55,508 nucleotides of DNA from Lachnospiraceae bacterium (GCA_011959805.1 BLMC01000013.1:1-55508); one strand, 5' to 3'; counted from the stretch's first letter, positions 7,433 to 17,934 are shown. Program-made: numbers and translations. The notes: generated from the letters alone by a model not told the origin.

Positions 7433-9136
7433 TTATTTGGGCAATACAAACGAACTCTTTAAGGATACAATTCTATTAAATACTAATGCATCTGGTCTGG
7501 AATCTTTGGCATCTACGTTAAAAAATCCCTGTCTCACAAATTGAAAACTATCATATGATTTGGCTTCCTTAAGTGCTGGTTCTACATAACATTCTTTTAA
7601 TATTGTCAAAGAATTAGGATTGAGATTGAGTGAGCCATCCTCATTGTATACCCCTTTCTCCTCATCAATCAAATTCTCGTACAACCTAACCTCCGCTTTC
7701 ACTGCGTAGGGTGCTGGAACCCAATGGATTGTTCCCTTCACCTTTCTCCCCGTAAAACCGCTGCCCTGTTTTGTCTCAGGGTCATATGTGCAGTGCACAA
7801 CAGTTACAATTCCATTCTCATCTTTTTCATAGCTGACACATTTTACAAAATACGCACTCATCAAACGCACTTCATTTCCTGGAAATAAACGGAAATACTT
7901 CTTTGGTGGTTCCTCCATAAAATCATCTCTGTCAATATACAATTCTCTACAAAATGGAACTTGTCTGGAACCAAGAGACGCATTCTCAAGATTATTAGGC
8001 ACCTCAAGATACTCCACCTGCCCTTCAGGATAATTGTCAATCACAAGTTTTACAGGGTCAAGCGCAGCCATCATTCTCGACTTTTTCAACTTTAAATCTT
8101 CGCGAATGCAATATTCAAGCATCGCGTAATCCGTGGAAGAATTTGCCTTACTAACACCACAAAGCTCCACAAACTTTTGAATAGACTCTGGCGTAAAACC
8201 ACGTCTTTTCAACGCTGCAATCGAAACAAGTCTTGGGTCGTCCCATCCGTCAACAATCCCTTCCTGCACAAGCTTTTTAATGTAGCGCTTTCCAGTCACA
8301 ACATTGGTCAAATACAACTTTGCCTGTTCTATCTGCCTTGGTGGATGTGGATATTCCAGCTCTCTCACCACCCAATCATAAAGCGGTCTATGGTCCTCGA
8401 ACTCCAATGTGCAAATAGAATGTGTAATGCCCTCGATCGCATCCTCAATCGGATGTGCAAAATCATACATTGGATAAATACACCACTTATCGCCTGTATT
8501 GTGATGTGTCATGTGGGCCACACGATATAAAACTGGATCTCTCATATTTAGATTGGGCGAAGTAATGTCGATGCGCGCGCGAAGCACCTTTTCACCGTCC
8601 GCATACTTCCCATTTTTCATTTCCTCAAAAAGCCGCAAATTTTCTTCAATAGAACGACTACTTGAAGGATCTTCTTTCCCTGGCTCAGTAAAGGTTCCTC
8701 GATATTCCTTAATCTGCTCTGCTGTCAAGTCTGACACATATGCTTTTCCTTTCTGAATCAGTTTTACTGCACATTCATACATCTGTTCAAAATAATCAGA
8801 GGCAAAAAAGAGTCTGTCCTCCCAGTTCGCACCAAGCCATTCAACATCCGCCTTGATAGACTCTACAAACTCAATCTCTTCCTTGGTTGGATTTGTATCG
8901 TCAAAGCGCATATTAAACTTACCACCATACTTCTTTGCAAGTTCATAATTAACAAGAATCGCCTTAGCATGTCCAATATGCAAGTATCCGTTTGGTTCTG
9001 GTGGGAATCGTGTGTGTACAGTATTATAAACACCTTCTGCCAAGTCCTTGTCAATTAACTGTTCAATAAAATTTCTTGAAACGACTTCCTTTTCCTCTGC
9101 GGAAGTCTCTATTATGTTTTTTTCTATGTCGCTCAT
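7433..9136 (-). CDS. glnS: Glutaminyl-tRNA synthetase
   Basis: 567 residues, the normal length for bacterial GlnRS. It charges tRNA-Gln with glutamine in the cytosol. The class I signature [14 protein letters not shown] (45-58) and RFDDTNP (77-83) are intact, as are the Gln/tRNA-binding segments [20 protein letters not shown] and [14 protein letters not shown]. The C-terminal beta-barrel anticodon domain carries FPGNEVRL and GTIHWV. At the place of the second class I signature (MSKR in many GlnRS) this protein reads VVTGKRY (279-285), so only the Lys-Arg is kept. Clear promoter at 9196-9224. Confidence 0.95.
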   Translation of the reverse strand: MSDIEKNIIETSAEEKEVVSRNFIEQLIDKDLAEGVYNTVHTRFPPEPNGYLHIGHAKAILVNYELAKKYGGKFNMRFDDTNPTKEEIEFVESIKADVEWLGANWEDRLFFASDYFEQMYECAVKLIQKGKAYVSDLTAEQIKEYRGTFTEPGKEDPSSSRSIEENLRLFEEMKNGKYADGEKVLRARIDITSPNLNMRDPVLYRVAHMTHHNTGDKWCIYPMYDFAHPIEDAIEGITHSICTLEFEDHRPLYDWVVRELEYPHPPRQIEQAKLYLTNVVTGKRYIKKLVQEGIVDGWDDPRLVSIAALKRRGFTPESIQKFVELCGVSKANSSTDYAMLEYCIREDLKLKKSRMMAALDPVKLVIDNYPEGQVEYLEVPNNLENASLGSRQVPFCRELYIDRDDFMEEPPKKYFRLFPGNEVRLMSAYFVKCVSYEKDENGIVTVVHCTYDPETKQGSGFTGRKVKGTIHWVPAPYAVKAEVRLYENLIDEEKGVYNEDGSLNLNPNSLTILKECYVEPALKEAKSYDSFQFVRQGFFNVDAKDSRPDALVFNRIVSLKSSFVLPK

Positions 9137-9195
9137 TTTTAATCCTTTCTGCTATCACCAGCGCAAAATACTGCAAATGTCTTTTTTATCTTTTT

Positions 9196-9224
9196 ATTGT
9201 AATCAATTACCACTATTTTGTAAA
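9196..9224 (-). promoter_or_regulatory. Sigma-A type promoter of glnS
   Basis: Minus strand TTTACA (9224-9219), 17-base spacer, TACAAT (9201-9196), about 60 bases before the glnS start. Confidence 0.65.
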
Positions 9225-9284
9225 GTTTTTCCTACCCTCTTTTGTCGGTCGTTATGAAACGCATCCCATTTGTTTTAGTATAAT

Positions 9285-9317
9285 TTTGTGTATAAAGATA
9301 TAAACTTTATACACAAA
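9285..9317. terminator. Perfect 13-bp inverted repeat after truA
   Basis: TTTGTGTATAAAG (9285-9297) and its exact complement (9305-9317) flank a 7-base loop, a few bases beyond the truA stop. The position fits a terminator of the long tig-truA operon. The missing U-run leaves open a processing hairpin or an operator for glnS. Confidence 0.5.
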
Positions 9318-9332
9318 TTAAGATAGGACATA

Positions 9333-10085
9333 TTAGTATCGTACTTCCATCAAGCATAATCCCTTTGCTGGAACTAATACACCTGCCCTATCTCTGGAAG
9401 CGTCTTTTTCAAGAAGTATTTTTAGAGAGGAAGGATTTCTCTGTCCCAAGCCAACTTCAATTAAAGTTCCTGTGAGAATCCGTACCATATGATACAAAAA
9501 ACCATCACCGCTATAGGAAATAATCACTTCATTACCATTTCTATTAATTGACACCGCATCGATTGTGCGCACAGTAGACTTTTTACTTTTTTTGTTGGAA
9601 GTAAATGCCTTGAAGTCATGTTTTCCTATCAGGTAATTAGCAGCGGTTCTCATTGCCTCCAAATCTAGTATTTCAGGCATCTCATACACATATCTTCGTT
9701 CAAAAACACAAGGAATCGGTGCGTTCCAAATGCGATAACAATACGTTTTTCCTTTCGCATTCAGTCTGCTGTGAAACCGTTCTGGCATCTCTTGAATTGC
9801 GATAACTCCAATATCCTTTGGCAAATATTGATTGAGATAATCCATTATTTCCTTTGCAGTCCTACCTGTATCAATTCTAAAATTGGCTACTTGTCCAAGC
9901 GCGTGCACGCCTGCATCGGTTCGCCCAGAACCATCAACCTGCACAAAATCAAGCCCTGTCATCTTTGCAAGAATCGCCTCAAATTTTCCTTGTATTGTAT
10001 TATAGGTAGAATCTTGACGCTGCCAGCCCTGAAAGCGAGTGCCTTCATATTGTATTGTTATCTTAAAATTTCTCATTTTACTCAT
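9333..10085 (-). CDS. truA: tRNA pseudouridine(38-40) synthase TruA
   Basis: 250 residues, family length. It isomerises U38-U40 of the tRNA anticodon arm. The catalytic Asp lies in GRTDAGVHA (D57), with the further conserved blocks RFQGWQRQ, FHSRLNAKGKTY, YRIW and GDGFLYHMVR. Start: ATG at 10085 or ATG at 10076 (MRNFKI, closer to the family); the Shine-Dalgarno signals are weak for both. Last gene of the chain behind lon and ysxC, eight bases after the permease stop. Confidence 0.95.
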   Translation of the reverse strand: MSKMRNFKITIQYEGTRFQGWQRQDSTYNTIQGKFEAILAKMTGLDFVQVDGSGRTDAGVHALGQVANFRIDTGRTAKEIMDYLNQYLPKDIGVIAIQEMPERFHSRLNAKGKTYCYRIWNAPIPCVFERRYVYEMPEILDLEAMRTAANYLIGKHDFKAFTSNKKSKKSTVRTIDAVSINRNGNEVIISYSGDGFLYHMVRILTGTLIEVGLGQRNPSSLKILLEKDASRDRAGVLVPAKGLCLMEVRY

Positions 10086-10093
10086 TCTTTCAG

Positions 10094-11272
10094 TTATCTT
10101 TCCTGTTCTTTCCTCTCATCCAATTTCCTAATTTCCTCTTCATTCAATTGTCGAAATTGATTAATATTTTGAACCAACAACCGTACACTATATTTTGGAG
10201 TATCAAAAAAACCTGCCTCATTCATATTCACTACAATAATACCAATTGGTACAGCAACTAGCATCCCACCTACTCCTGCCAGACGATAGCCAACAAAGAG
10301 CAAAAACAGTGTAGGAATCGGCTCCATTCCAATGGAGTCTCCCATAATTTTAGGCTGAATCAACTGGCGAAACAATTGGCCAACACCCCATATAATTAAA
10401 AATCCAAGTGCTCTTAGATAATTGCCTCCAATCACATTTACAAGTGCCCAAGGAATCAAAACAATCCCCGTTCCAAAGAAGGGTAGAAAATCTAAAAATG
10501 CAATAAGCAGTGCAATCAACAGCCCATAGCGAACTTTTAGCACAGTCAATCCAATCAGCAACAATATATACATCCAGATTTCAATGCGAAATTGTGCCTT
10601 AAAATAACCGCCAACTGCCTGCTTTAAACTTGAAGCAAACACGTCATATTTATGTGTAATATTTTCAGGCAACACTCCATTCAAAAAATTTCCCAACCAC
10701 TCACGGTCCGCAATAAAAAAATAGGCAGATAACATACACATAATAATTGAGATAATGACACTGGCGATATTCCCAACCATACTGCCCATTCCCTCAAAAG
10801 TACGAAAATCAAAACTCTTAGGTAGATTGGTTATCATCTCACCTATAATATTTCCTAAATTGTTTAAAGCGTCCGCAAATTTTAAGGATCTAACACCAAT
10901 ATTTTGATCAATCCACACACCAAATGCATCAAAATCCTGCTTCACAATCTCCCACATCGCCGGAATCTCTTGTATAAATCCAGAAATCTGTCTCCAAAGT
11001 ATAACTCCAAGTCCATAACCTATTCCAATCACTGCTGCAATTACACACACAATGACAACGACAATTCCTGCCTTCCTCTTAATCTTTAGTTTGCGCTCAA
11101 GAAACACTACAAACGGATTTGCAATACAAGAAATAATCCAACCAATCACAAAAGGCATAAAAAACAAAACCATACGTGGTACTAGAAAAATGCAAAGCAA
11201 CAAAATCACTAATGAAATCAATATATTTACAATCAGTTTGAGATTTTCTGTTCCGATTGTCTTTCTTTCCAT
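10094..11272 (-). CDS. AI-2E-type transporter family permease (YtvI/PerM-like)
   Basis: About 392 residues with the family's pattern of seven to eight membrane helices: two near residues 15-55, one at 65-90, one at 155-175, and a cluster at 215-345 with the conserved FLDFLPFFGTG and a Pro/Gly-rich stretch (QPKIMGDSIGM). Members export quorum signals, ions or unknown substrates; YtvI relatives are linked to sporulation. I chose ATG 11272 (GGAGAG nine bases upstream) over GTG 11281, which touches the Shine-Dalgarno. It begins two bases after ysxC ends, so it is in that operon. Confidence 0.85.
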   Translation of the reverse strand: MERKTIGTENLKLIVNILISLVILLLCIFLVPRMVLFFMPFVIGWIISCIANPFVVFLERKLKIKRKAGIVVVIVCVIAAVIGIGYGLGVILWRQISGFIQEIPAMWEIVKQDFDAFGVWIDQNIGVRSLKFADALNNLGNIIGEMITNLPKSFDFRTFEGMGSMVGNIASVIISIIMCMLSAYFFIADREWLGNFLNGVLPENITHKYDVFASSLKQAVGGYFKAQFRIEIWMYILLLIGLTVLKVRYGLLIALLIAFLDFLPFFGTGIVLIPWALVNVIGGNYLRALGFLIIWGVGQLFRQLIQPKIMGDSIGMEPIPTLFLLFVGYRLAGVGGMLVAVPIGIIVVNMNEAGFFDTPKYSVRLLVQNINQFRQLNEEEIRKLDERKEQER

Positions 11273-11274
11273 AG

Positions 11275-11877
11275 TCAGCACTCTCCTTCCGGCTGCTCCA
11301 TTATATGGTCGATCAATTCATAAATCTCTTCCCGCCCTTGCTTAGTTTGCGCCGAGAATGGTATCACTATTGTATTTTTATCTACATCAAGTCCCTGTCG
11401 CACCACTTTAATCTGTTTTAATAACTGACTACGTTTAATTTTGTCTGCCTTGGTTGCTATGATGACTGGATGAAAACCATTTGAGAGAATCCAATCAAAC
11501 ATAATCTTATCATTTGCTGCTGGATCATGTCGAATATCAACCAATAGGAAAACTGTCTTTAGCATTTTGGACTGCCGCAAATAATTCTCTATCATTTTTC
11601 CCCATTTTTCTTTTTCTTCTTGGCTTACCTTCGCATAACCATATCCCGGAAGATCGACAAAATACATTGTGTCATTAATGTTATAAAAATTGATTGTCTG
11701 TGTCTTTCCCGGCTGTGAACTGGTACGTGCCAAGGATTTGCGATTCATAAGCGCATTGATAAGCGAAGATTTTCCTACATTACTCTTCCCGGCAAAGGCA
11801 ATCTCTGGCATTGTATTTTGCGGTATTTTACTTGTCACACCAATCACAGTCTCCAAATTAACATTCTTAATAACCAT
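11275..11877 (-). CDS. ysxC: Ribosome biogenesis GTPase YsxC/EngB
   Basis: 200 residues. TrmE-Era-EngA-EngB GTPase fold: G1 GKSNVGKSS (30-38), G2 region SQPGKTQT, G3 DLPGYG, G4 TKADK, and a C-terminal FSAQT as G5. It assists assembly of the 50S subunit. The start lies three bases after the lon stop; lon-ysxC adjacency is widely conserved in Firmicutes, which supports the assignment. Confidence 0.95.
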   Translation of the reverse strand: MVIKNVNLETVIGVTSKIPQNTMPEIAFAGKSNVGKSSLINALMNRKSLARTSSQPGKTQTINFYNINDTMYFVDLPGYGYAKVSQEEKEKWGKMIENYLRQSKMLKTVFLLVDIRHDPAANDKIMFDWILSNGFHPVIIATKADKIKRSQLLKQIKVVRQGLDVDKNTIVIPFSAQTKQGREEIYELIDHIMEQPEGEC

Positions 11878-11880
11878 CTA

Positions 11881-14286
11881 CTATTTCTCCTGTTTGCTAT
11901 TTGCAGTCTTTGTTTTGGACCTTGTACCTTTAACCTTTATTTCCTGTGCAAAAGCAAGTGGTATCACATCATCCATAGATTCCACTAAGTAGATTTCCAT
12001 ACCTGATTTAATCTCATTTGAAATCTCAGCCACATCCTTTTCATTTTTTTCGGGCACAAGCACTGTTGTAATACCTGCAGTCTTTGCCGCTAACAGCTTC
12101 TCTTTCAACCCACCGATTGGAAGCACTCTTCCGCGCAGCGTTATCTCACCAGTCATAGCAACTTTAGCTTTGACCGGCGTATCTGTAATCGCAGACAATA
12201 CTGCTGTTGCCATAGTAATACCGGCAGACGGCCCATCCTTTGGCACCGCCCCTTCTGGAATATGGATATGAAAATCGTTTTCTTTAAAAAATTCTGGCGC
12301 GATTTTATATTTTGGTGCAATAGAGCGAATAAAGCTAATTCCTGTCATGGCGGACTCTTTCATCACATCACCAAGTTTTCCAGTTAGTTCTATCTCACCC
12401 TTTCCAGGCATAATATTAACTTCAATCTGTAATGTATCACCACCGACGCTCGTCCATGCAAGTCCTCTGACAATTCCCACATCGTCTTTTTCATTTGCCA
12501 TATCTACACTATATTTGGGTTTCCCAAGATACTTTTCAAGTTTTTGACTATTGACACGAATATTTTTGTCTTGTACCTGTTTTCCTTTTTTCCCATGTCT
12601 ACTTTTCAGTATTTCTAGCGCTGCTTTTCTACAGACTGTGCCTAATTTTCGCTCCAGATTCCGCACACCTGCCTCTTTTGTATACTGGTCGATGACTGCC
12701 TTCATCGCATTGTCACTGATAGTCAGTTGTGAATCCTTCAGCCCATTTTTCTTTAACTGTTTTTCCCATAAATGTTCTTTTGCAATATGAAACTTTTCAT
12801 TTGCTGTATAACTCGTAACTTCTATAATATCCATGCGGTCCAAAAGCGGTCTTGGGATATTACCTGCGTCATTTGCTGTCGCAATAAACAAAACTTTAGA
12901 CAAATCAAGTGGTAGCTCCACATAATGATCTCTGAAATGACAGTTCTGCTCAGGGTCTAACACTTCTAACAGAGCAGACGATGTATCTCCTTTATAATCA
13001 CTGCTAACCTTGTCAATCTCATCCAGTAACATAAGCGGATTGCATACTCCCGCCTGCTTCAAACCATTGGCAATACGGCCTGGCATTGCCCCAACATAAG
13101 TTTTTCTATGTCCTCTGATTTCTGCCTCATCTCGTACACCGCCCAGACAAATTCTAATATATTTTTTGTTTAATGCCTCAGCAATTGATTTTGCAATAGA
13201 AGTTTTTCCTGTTCCCGGTGGTCCAACCAAGCACAAAATCGGTGCTTCTCCTTTGCTGGTTAGACATCGTACCGCCAAATACTCAACAATACGTTCCTTA
13301 ACTTTCTCTAGTCCATAGTGATCTCTCTCTAAAATTTCCTCTGCTCTGTTGATATCATTGTTGTCCTTTGACGCTTTATTCCATGGAAGCTCCAACAAAG
13401 TTTCAATATATCCCCGCTCTACTGCACTCTCAGAGCTTGAACCCATAATTGTCTTAAATCTAGCAATCTCTTTCTTAATCTTTTCCTTTACTTCTGTATC
13501 TGCCTTTAACTTGACAAGTGCTTCCTCATAATGTTTTACATCAGAATACTGGTTTTTGTCTCCCAGCTCTTCCTGTATATATTCCATCTGCTCCCGCAAA
13601 ATATAATCTCTTTGATTTTTATCAATTTTTTCACGAATCTTTACTGCTAGCTGTGTACGTATCGCTGCAATCTGCGCCTCGTTCATAATCAACAATACCA
13701 ATTCGCCACACTGTTTCGTAACCTCTTGTATTTCCAATACTTGTTGCTTTTGTTCGTACGTAAAAGGAGTGTTCATCAAAATCTGATTTATCAGCACTGT
13801 CAGACTACAATCCTCTTTAAAATATTTTGCAAGGCTCTTTCCTATCTTAGGAAAAAATCTAACATACGTGTCAAATACTTCCTTGAGTGTGCGCACCAAC
13901 GCTTCTTTCTCAGGCTGTGGAATATTTTCTGCTGTGTCATCAATCTCTTGATATGATGCGCTAAAATACTTTCCTTCATTGTTCTCTAACGCTATAATAT
14001 TCGCCCTTGTCACAGCTTCCACCATCACTCTATCAATATCATTTGGAAGCTTTGTAACCTGCCTGATATTTGCCACTGTACATACATTATATAAACCATT
14101 TTCATCTGGATTTTCTTCCTCTGGATCCACTTGCGGTACAAGAAGCACTTTTTGTTCATGATTAAGCGCCTGCTCAATTGCCTTTTTGGACATCTCTCTG
14201 TTTAAGTCAAAATGCATGATCATACCTGGTACTACTGTCAATCCTCGCAATGCCACCAAAGGTAATACTGTCGTTCTCTGCTCCAT
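11881..14286 (-). CDS. lon: ATP-dependent protease Lon (LonA)
   Basis: 801 residues, complete. N-terminal substrate-binding domain (1-200), coiled middle, AAA+ domain with Walker A GPPGTGKT (355-362) and Walker B LMLLDEIDK, then the serine protease domain with the dyad Ser687 (PKDGPSAG) and Lys730 (GGLKEK). It degrades misfolded and regulatory proteins in the cytosol. The C-terminal tail (KGTRSKTKTANSKQEK) is basic and variable. It sits behind clpX and ahead of ysxC on one strand; no CtsR-, CIRCE- or HrcA-type operator was seen nearby. Confidence 0.97.
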   Translation of the reverse strand: MEQRTTVLPLVALRGLTVVPGMIMHFDLNREMSKKAIEQALNHEQKVLLVPQVDPEEENPDENGLYNVCTVANIRQVTKLPNDIDRVMVEAVTRANIIALENNEGKYFSASYQEIDDTAENIPQPEKEALVRTLKEVFDTYVRFFPKIGKSLAKYFKEDCSLTVLINQILMNTPFTYEQKQQVLEIQEVTKQCGELVLLIMNEAQIAAIRTQLAVKIREKIDKNQRDYILREQMEYIQEELGDKNQYSDVKHYEEALVKLKADTEVKEKIKKEIARFKTIMGSSSESAVERGYIETLLELPWNKASKDNNDINRAEEILERDHYGLEKVKERIVEYLAVRCLTSKGEAPILCLVGPPGTGKTSIAKSIAEALNKKYIRICLGGVRDEAEIRGHRKTYVGAMPGRIANGLKQAGVCNPLMLLDEIDKVSSDYKGDTSSALLEVLDPEQNCHFRDHYVELPLDLSKVLFIATANDAGNIPRPLLDRMDIIEVTSYTANEKFHIAKEHLWEKQLKKNGLKDSQLTISDNAMKAVIDQYTKEAGVRNLERKLGTVCRKAALEILKSRHGKKGKQVQDKNIRVNSQKLEKYLGKPKYSVDMANEKDDVGIVRGLAWTSVGGDTLQIEVNIMPGKGEIELTGKLGDVMKESAMTGISFIRSIAPKYKIAPEFFKENDFHIHIPEGAVPKDGPSAGITMATAVLSAITDTPVKAKVAMTGEITLRGRVLPIGGLKEKLLAAKTAGITTVLVPEKNEKDVAEISNEIKSGMEIYLVESMDDVIPLAFAQEIKVKGTRSKTKTANSKQEK

Positions 14287-14314
14287 CTATAATATCCTCT
14301 CCTAATCAGGCATA

Positions 14315-14343
14315 AAGCGCCGCCTTAACATAAGGCGACGCTT
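14315..14343. terminator. GC-rich hairpin between clpX and lon
   Basis: AAGCG + CGCCTTA (14315-14327, one mismatch) pairs with TAAGGCG + CGCTT (14331-14343) around a 3-base loop. There is no U-run in either direction, so it is more likely an mRNA-stabilising or processing element between clpX and lon than a full terminator. Confidence 0.5.
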
Positions 14344-14360
14344 ATAATCCATCCATTTAT

Positions 14361-15629
14361 TTATCTCGCCTTTTTCTCACGCTCTGTACGCATTGATTCA
14401 CGGTGTACTACAAAAGGCTGACTTGTTCCTTCTACAGATTCCTTCGTAATCACACAACTTTCAATTGTGTCATCTGAAGGAATTTCATACATCACATCCA
14501 TCATAATGCTCTCCATGATAGAGCGCAGACCTCTGGCCCCTGTCTTTCTTTCCAACGCTTTCTCAGCAATCGCCTCAATCGCATCCGGCTCAAAAGAAAG
14601 CTTCACATTATCAAATTCAAACAACTTCTGATATTGTTTTATAAGAGCACTCTTAGGCTCTCTTAAAATTCTCACAAGTGCTTTCTTATCGAGACCTTCC
14701 AATGATACGTTGATTGGAACTCTACCAACAAACTCTGGGATAAGACCATATTTTGTCAAATCCTGAGGTGTCACTTCCTTAAATACTGCTCCGACATGTC
14801 TTGTTGTCTTTTCGGCAATATCTTTATTAAAGCCAATCGACTTGCGGTCAAGCCTATTCTCTACAATCTTGTCCAGTCCATCAAAAGCACCGCCACAGAT
14901 AAATAAAATGTTTGTGGTATCAATCTGTATTAACTCCTGATGTGGATGCTTTCTTCCTCCTTGTGGAGGAACACTCGCCACGGTTCCTTCAACAATCTTT
15001 AACAGAGCCTGCTGTACCCCTTCTCCAGATACATCTCTAGTGATGGAGACATTTTCACTTTTTTTGGTAATCTTATCAATCTCATCAATATAAATAATGC
15101 CATACTGCGCACGCTCAATATCATAGTCAGCTGCCTGGATGAGCTTCAAAAGAATGTTCTCAACATCCTCACCTACATAACCTGCCTCTGTAAGTGTCGT
15201 CGCGTCCGCAATTGCAAACGGAACATTGATAATCTTGGCAAGTGTCTGTGCTAGGTATGTTTTACCGGAACCAGTCGGGCCAATCATTATAATATTGCTC
15301 TTTTGTAACTCAACGTCCAGGTCTTTTTCCGCCATAACACGCTTATAATGATTATAGACAGCTACAGACAATACTTTTTTAGCCTCTTCCTGCCCAATCA
15401 CATACTCATCGAGAAATTCTTTGATCTCGACCGGCTTCAGGAGGTTGATGTCGATGCCACCTTCGATCTGCTCCTCCTCATACTCTTCCTCTATAATGTC
15501 TGCACAGATATCCACACACTCATCACAGATATAAACACCAGATGGTCCTGCTATCAATTTCCGAACCTGATCTTGTGTTTTGTTGCAGAAAGAACATCTT
15601 ACCCTTCCCTCAGTGCTTTTTCCAGCCAT
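14361..15629 (-). CDS. clpX: ClpX, ATPase subunit of the ClpXP protease
   Basis: About 422 residues. The N-terminal C4 zinc finger (CSFCNKTQ ... CDECVDIC) binds adaptors and substrates; the AAA+ core has Walker A GPTGSGKT and Walker [10 protein letters not shown], and the IGF loop needed to dock on ClpP appears as IGFNKD. I prefer the ATG at 15629 (MAGKST) because GGGAG lies seven bases upstream, rather than the ATG seven codons earlier. It unfolds proteins and feeds ClpP, encoded 43 bases upstream. Confidence 0.97.
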   Translation of the reverse strand: MAGKSTEGRVRCSFCNKTQDQVRKLIAGPSGVYICDECVDICADIIEEEYEEEQIEGGIDINLLKPVEIKEFLDEYVIGQEEAKKVLSVAVYNHYKRVMAEKDLDVELQKSNIIMIGPTGSGKTYLAQTLAKIINVPFAIADATTLTEAGYVGEDVENILLKLIQAADYDIERAQYGIIYIDEIDKITKKSENVSITRDVSGEGVQQALLKIVEGTVASVPPQGGRKHPHQELIQIDTTNILFICGGAFDGLDKIVENRLDRKSIGFNKDIAEKTTRHVGAVFKEVTPQDLTKYGLIPEFVGRVPINVSLEGLDKKALVRILREPKSALIKQYQKLFEFDNVKLSFEPDAIEAIAEKALERKTGARGLRSIMESIMMDVMYEIPSDDTIESCVITKESVEGTSQPFVVHRESMRTEREKKAR

Positions 15630-15672
15630 CCTTTTTCTCCCTTTACTCATAATTATATCTATTTAACTCAAA

Positions 15673-16275
15673 CTATAAGTTTTCTGCTACGTCAGCTCTA
15701 TCAGTGATTACCTTATCAATCAGTCCGTATTGCATGGCTTCCTCAGCTGACTTCCAATTGTCACGTTCTGTATCCGCCGCAATTACATCATATGGCTGAC
15801 CACAATTCTCTGCAAGGATACTATTTAATTTCTGTTTGGTTCGCAAAATATGTTTGGCAGCAATCTCAATCTCTGTTGCCTGCCCCTGTGCACCGCCAAG
15901 TGGCTGGTGAATCATAATCTCTGCATTGGGAAGTGCAAGACGCTTCCCTTTTGTGCCGCCTGCAAGCAAGAATGCCCCCATACTAGCAGCCATTCCAATA
16001 CAGATAGTAGAAACATCACACTTAATATATCGCATGGTATCATAGATTGCCATACCCGCTGTGACAGAGCCACCTGGACTATTTATATACAGTTGGATAT
16101 CCTTGTCAGGGTCCTCTGCCTCCAAAAACAACAACTGCGCCACGGTTAAACTCGCCGTCACTTCATTTACTTCTTCTCCCAAAAATATAATTCGTTCCTT
16201 TAGAAGTCTTGAATAAATATCATAAGAACGCTCCCCGCGACTTGTCTGTTCAATGACATATGGTACTAAACTCAT
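15673..16275 (-). CDS. clpP: ClpP, proteolytic subunit
   Basis: 200 residues, family length. Catalytic triad Ser98 (GMAASMGA), His123 (MIHQPLGG) and Asp172 (ERDNW). It forms the tetradecameric chamber that works with ClpX. It lies between tig and clpX, the canonical order. Confidence 0.97.
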   Translation of the reverse strand: MSLVPYVIEQTSRGERSYDIYSRLLKERIIFLGEEVNEVTASLTVAQLLFLEAEDPDKDIQLYINSPGGSVTAGMAIYDTMRYIKCDVSTICIGMAASMGAFLLAGGTKGKRLALPNAEIMIHQPLGGAQGQATEIEIAAKHILRTKQKLNSILAENCGQPYDVIAADTERDNWKSAEEAMQYGLIDKVITDRADVAENL

Positions 16276-16346
16276 GGGATTTACCTCCGATTTTTATAAT
16301 TATACTAAATTCTATAACACTTTATATTTTAAATTCAGTATAACGC

Positions 16347-16389
16347 AAATATAATAATTGTGCAAATCATCTGCACAATTATTATATTT
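16347..16389. terminator. Perfect 18-bp palindrome between tig and clpP
   Basis: Arms 16347-16364 and 16372-16389 are exact complements around a 7-base loop; the stem is AT-rich with a GTGCA top. A T-run follows on the plus strand only, where no gene needs it, while minus-strand transcripts leaving tig meet the stem with just a short U-rich stretch. It may partly terminate or separate tig from clpPX. Confidence 0.55.
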
Positions 16390-16432
16390 TTTTTAGAATT
16401 TTTCTAGTATAAAATTATCGATACCATTCCAA

Positions 16433-17719
16433 TTACTTTTCAATTGCATTTTCAACCACAAAGTCCAATGCTTTCTTAACACAAAGATCTTCCTTAATCG
16501 CTTTCTCTTCAAATGTACTGATCATCTCTGTCAGTTTCTCCTCTGTCATACGATAGGACTCTGCCATTTTTTTGATCTCTTCTGTATACTCTTCCTCACT
16601 CACTTCTAGGTTTTCAGCCTTTGCCACTGCTTCCAAAACAAGCCGATACTTAATTCGCTGATCTGCCTGCGGCTTCATCTGCTCTAAAAATGCTTCCTTT
16701 GTAAGTCCAGTAAACTGGAAATACTGTTCGATTGTGATTCCCTGCATCCGAATTCTCTGCGCAAACTCATCCGCCATCTGTTGCTGTTGTGTTGTAAGCA
16801 TCGCCTCAGGAATATCCATCTGTGCATCTTCAATAATCGCATTGACTACTATTTCTTCCTTTTTGCTTCTTGCTTCCTCCACCTTTTTCTCAGCAAGATT
16901 TTTCTTTACATCTTCCCGATACTCAGCGAGCGTGTCAAACTCCGACACTTCACTTGCAAACTCATCATCCAATGTTGGCAGTTCCTTCTCTTTAATCTCT
17001 CGAATTGTGCACTTAAACACAGCTGGCTTTCCAGCAAGCTCCTCCGCCTGATAATCTTCTGGGAATGTTACGTTCACTTCTACTTCCCTGTCAATCTCAG
17101 CGCCAATTAGCTGCTCCTCAAATCCTGGAATAAACGTATTTGAGCCAATCGTCAATGGATAGTTCTCACCCTTTCCACCCTCGAACGATTTTCCGTCCAC
17201 AAATCCTTCAAAATCCAACGTTGTCATATCGCCATCTTGAACTGCTCTATCCTCCACAGAGATTGTCCTAGCATTATTCTCTCGCTCCTTGTCTATTGCA
17301 GCATCAATTTCCTCATCTGTGACAGCGATGTCAATCTTATCAATCTCAATCCCCTTATATTTTCCAAGCGTAACATCTGGCTTCAATGCAACTTCCGCTG
17401 TAAAAATAAAGGGTTTTCCTGCCTCGAGCTGCACAACCTCGATTTTGGGCTGTGATACAATCTCCTCCGTACATTCGTCCACAGCAGCCGCGTATGCTTC
17501 AGGAATCGCAATATTTGCTGCATCCTCAAAGAAAATCTCTTTACCATACATCTGTTCTATCATTTTCCGCGGCACTTTACCCTTGCGAAATCCTGGAATA
17601 CTAACCTTACCCTTACTTTTTTGATAAGCCTTCTCCACCGCTTTCTCAAATTCCTCCGCTGACGCTTCTATTGTAAGCTTAGCCATATTTCCTTCCAATT
17701 TTTCCACCTGTAAACTCAT
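16433..17719 (-). CDS. tig: Trigger factor, ribosome-bound chaperone and peptidyl-prolyl isomerase
   Basis: About 428 residues. The N-terminal ribosome-binding domain carries the signature GFRKGKVPR; the middle FKBP-type PPIase domain starts about residue 160 (VEDRAVQDGDMTTLDFEG...GENYPLTIGS) and the C-terminal part is the helical chaperone cradle. I chose the ATG at 17719 (MSLQVEKLEGN); the strong AGGAGG is 11 bases upstream, slightly far. First gene of the tig-clpP-clpX-lon-ysxC-permease-truA series. Confidence 0.96.
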   Translation of the reverse strand: MSLQVEKLEGNMAKLTIEASAEEFEKAVEKAYQKSKGKVSIPGFRKGKVPRKMIEQMYGKEIFFEDAANIAIPEAYAAAVDECTEEIVSQPKIEVVQLEAGKPFIFTAEVALKPDVTLGKYKGIEIDKIDIAVTDEEIDAAIDKERENNARTISVEDRAVQDGDMTTLDFEGFVDGKSFEGGKGENYPLTIGSNTFIPGFEEQLIGAEIDREVEVNVTFPEDYQAEELAGKPAVFKCTIREIKEKELPTLDDEFASEVSEFDTLAEYREDVKKNLAEKKVEEARSKKEEIVVNAIIEDAQMDIPEAMLTTQQQQMADEFAQRIRMQGITIEQYFQFTGLTKEAFLEQMKPQADQRIKYRLVLEAVAKAENLEVSEEEYTEEIKKMAESYRMTEEKLTEMISTFEEKAIKEDLCVKKALDFVVENAIEK

Positions 17720-17822
17720 TTGTCCTATTTCCTCCTCGAACATCACGCAATCAATCTGCTATGAATATATTTTCACGTACAATCCGTACCCTGTCATTTG
17801 TAACAGTTACAGTCATTTTACA

Positions 17823-17831
17823 ATTATAGCA
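17823..17831 (-). promoter_or_regulatory. Extended -10 promoter of tig
   Basis: Minus strand TGCTATAAT (17831-17823) is an extended -10 element about 105 bases upstream of the tig start; no good -35 at standard spacing. Confidence 0.5.
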
Positions 17832-17881
17832 TAGGCTTTCAAAAAATAAAAGAACAATTTTTAAATTCCGTAAAAAACAGC

Positions 17882-17914
17882 AAAAAAGAGATGTAGTATT
17901 GAAACTACATCTCT
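17882..17914 (-). terminator. Intrinsic terminator of the spore protein gene
   Basis: Minus strand AGAGATGTAGT (17914-17904), 6-base loop, ACTACATCTCT (17897-17887), then six U. It ends the SASP transcript just ahead of the tig promoter. Confidence 0.9.
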
Positions 17915-17934
17915 TCTTACACTTTGAATCTGTC

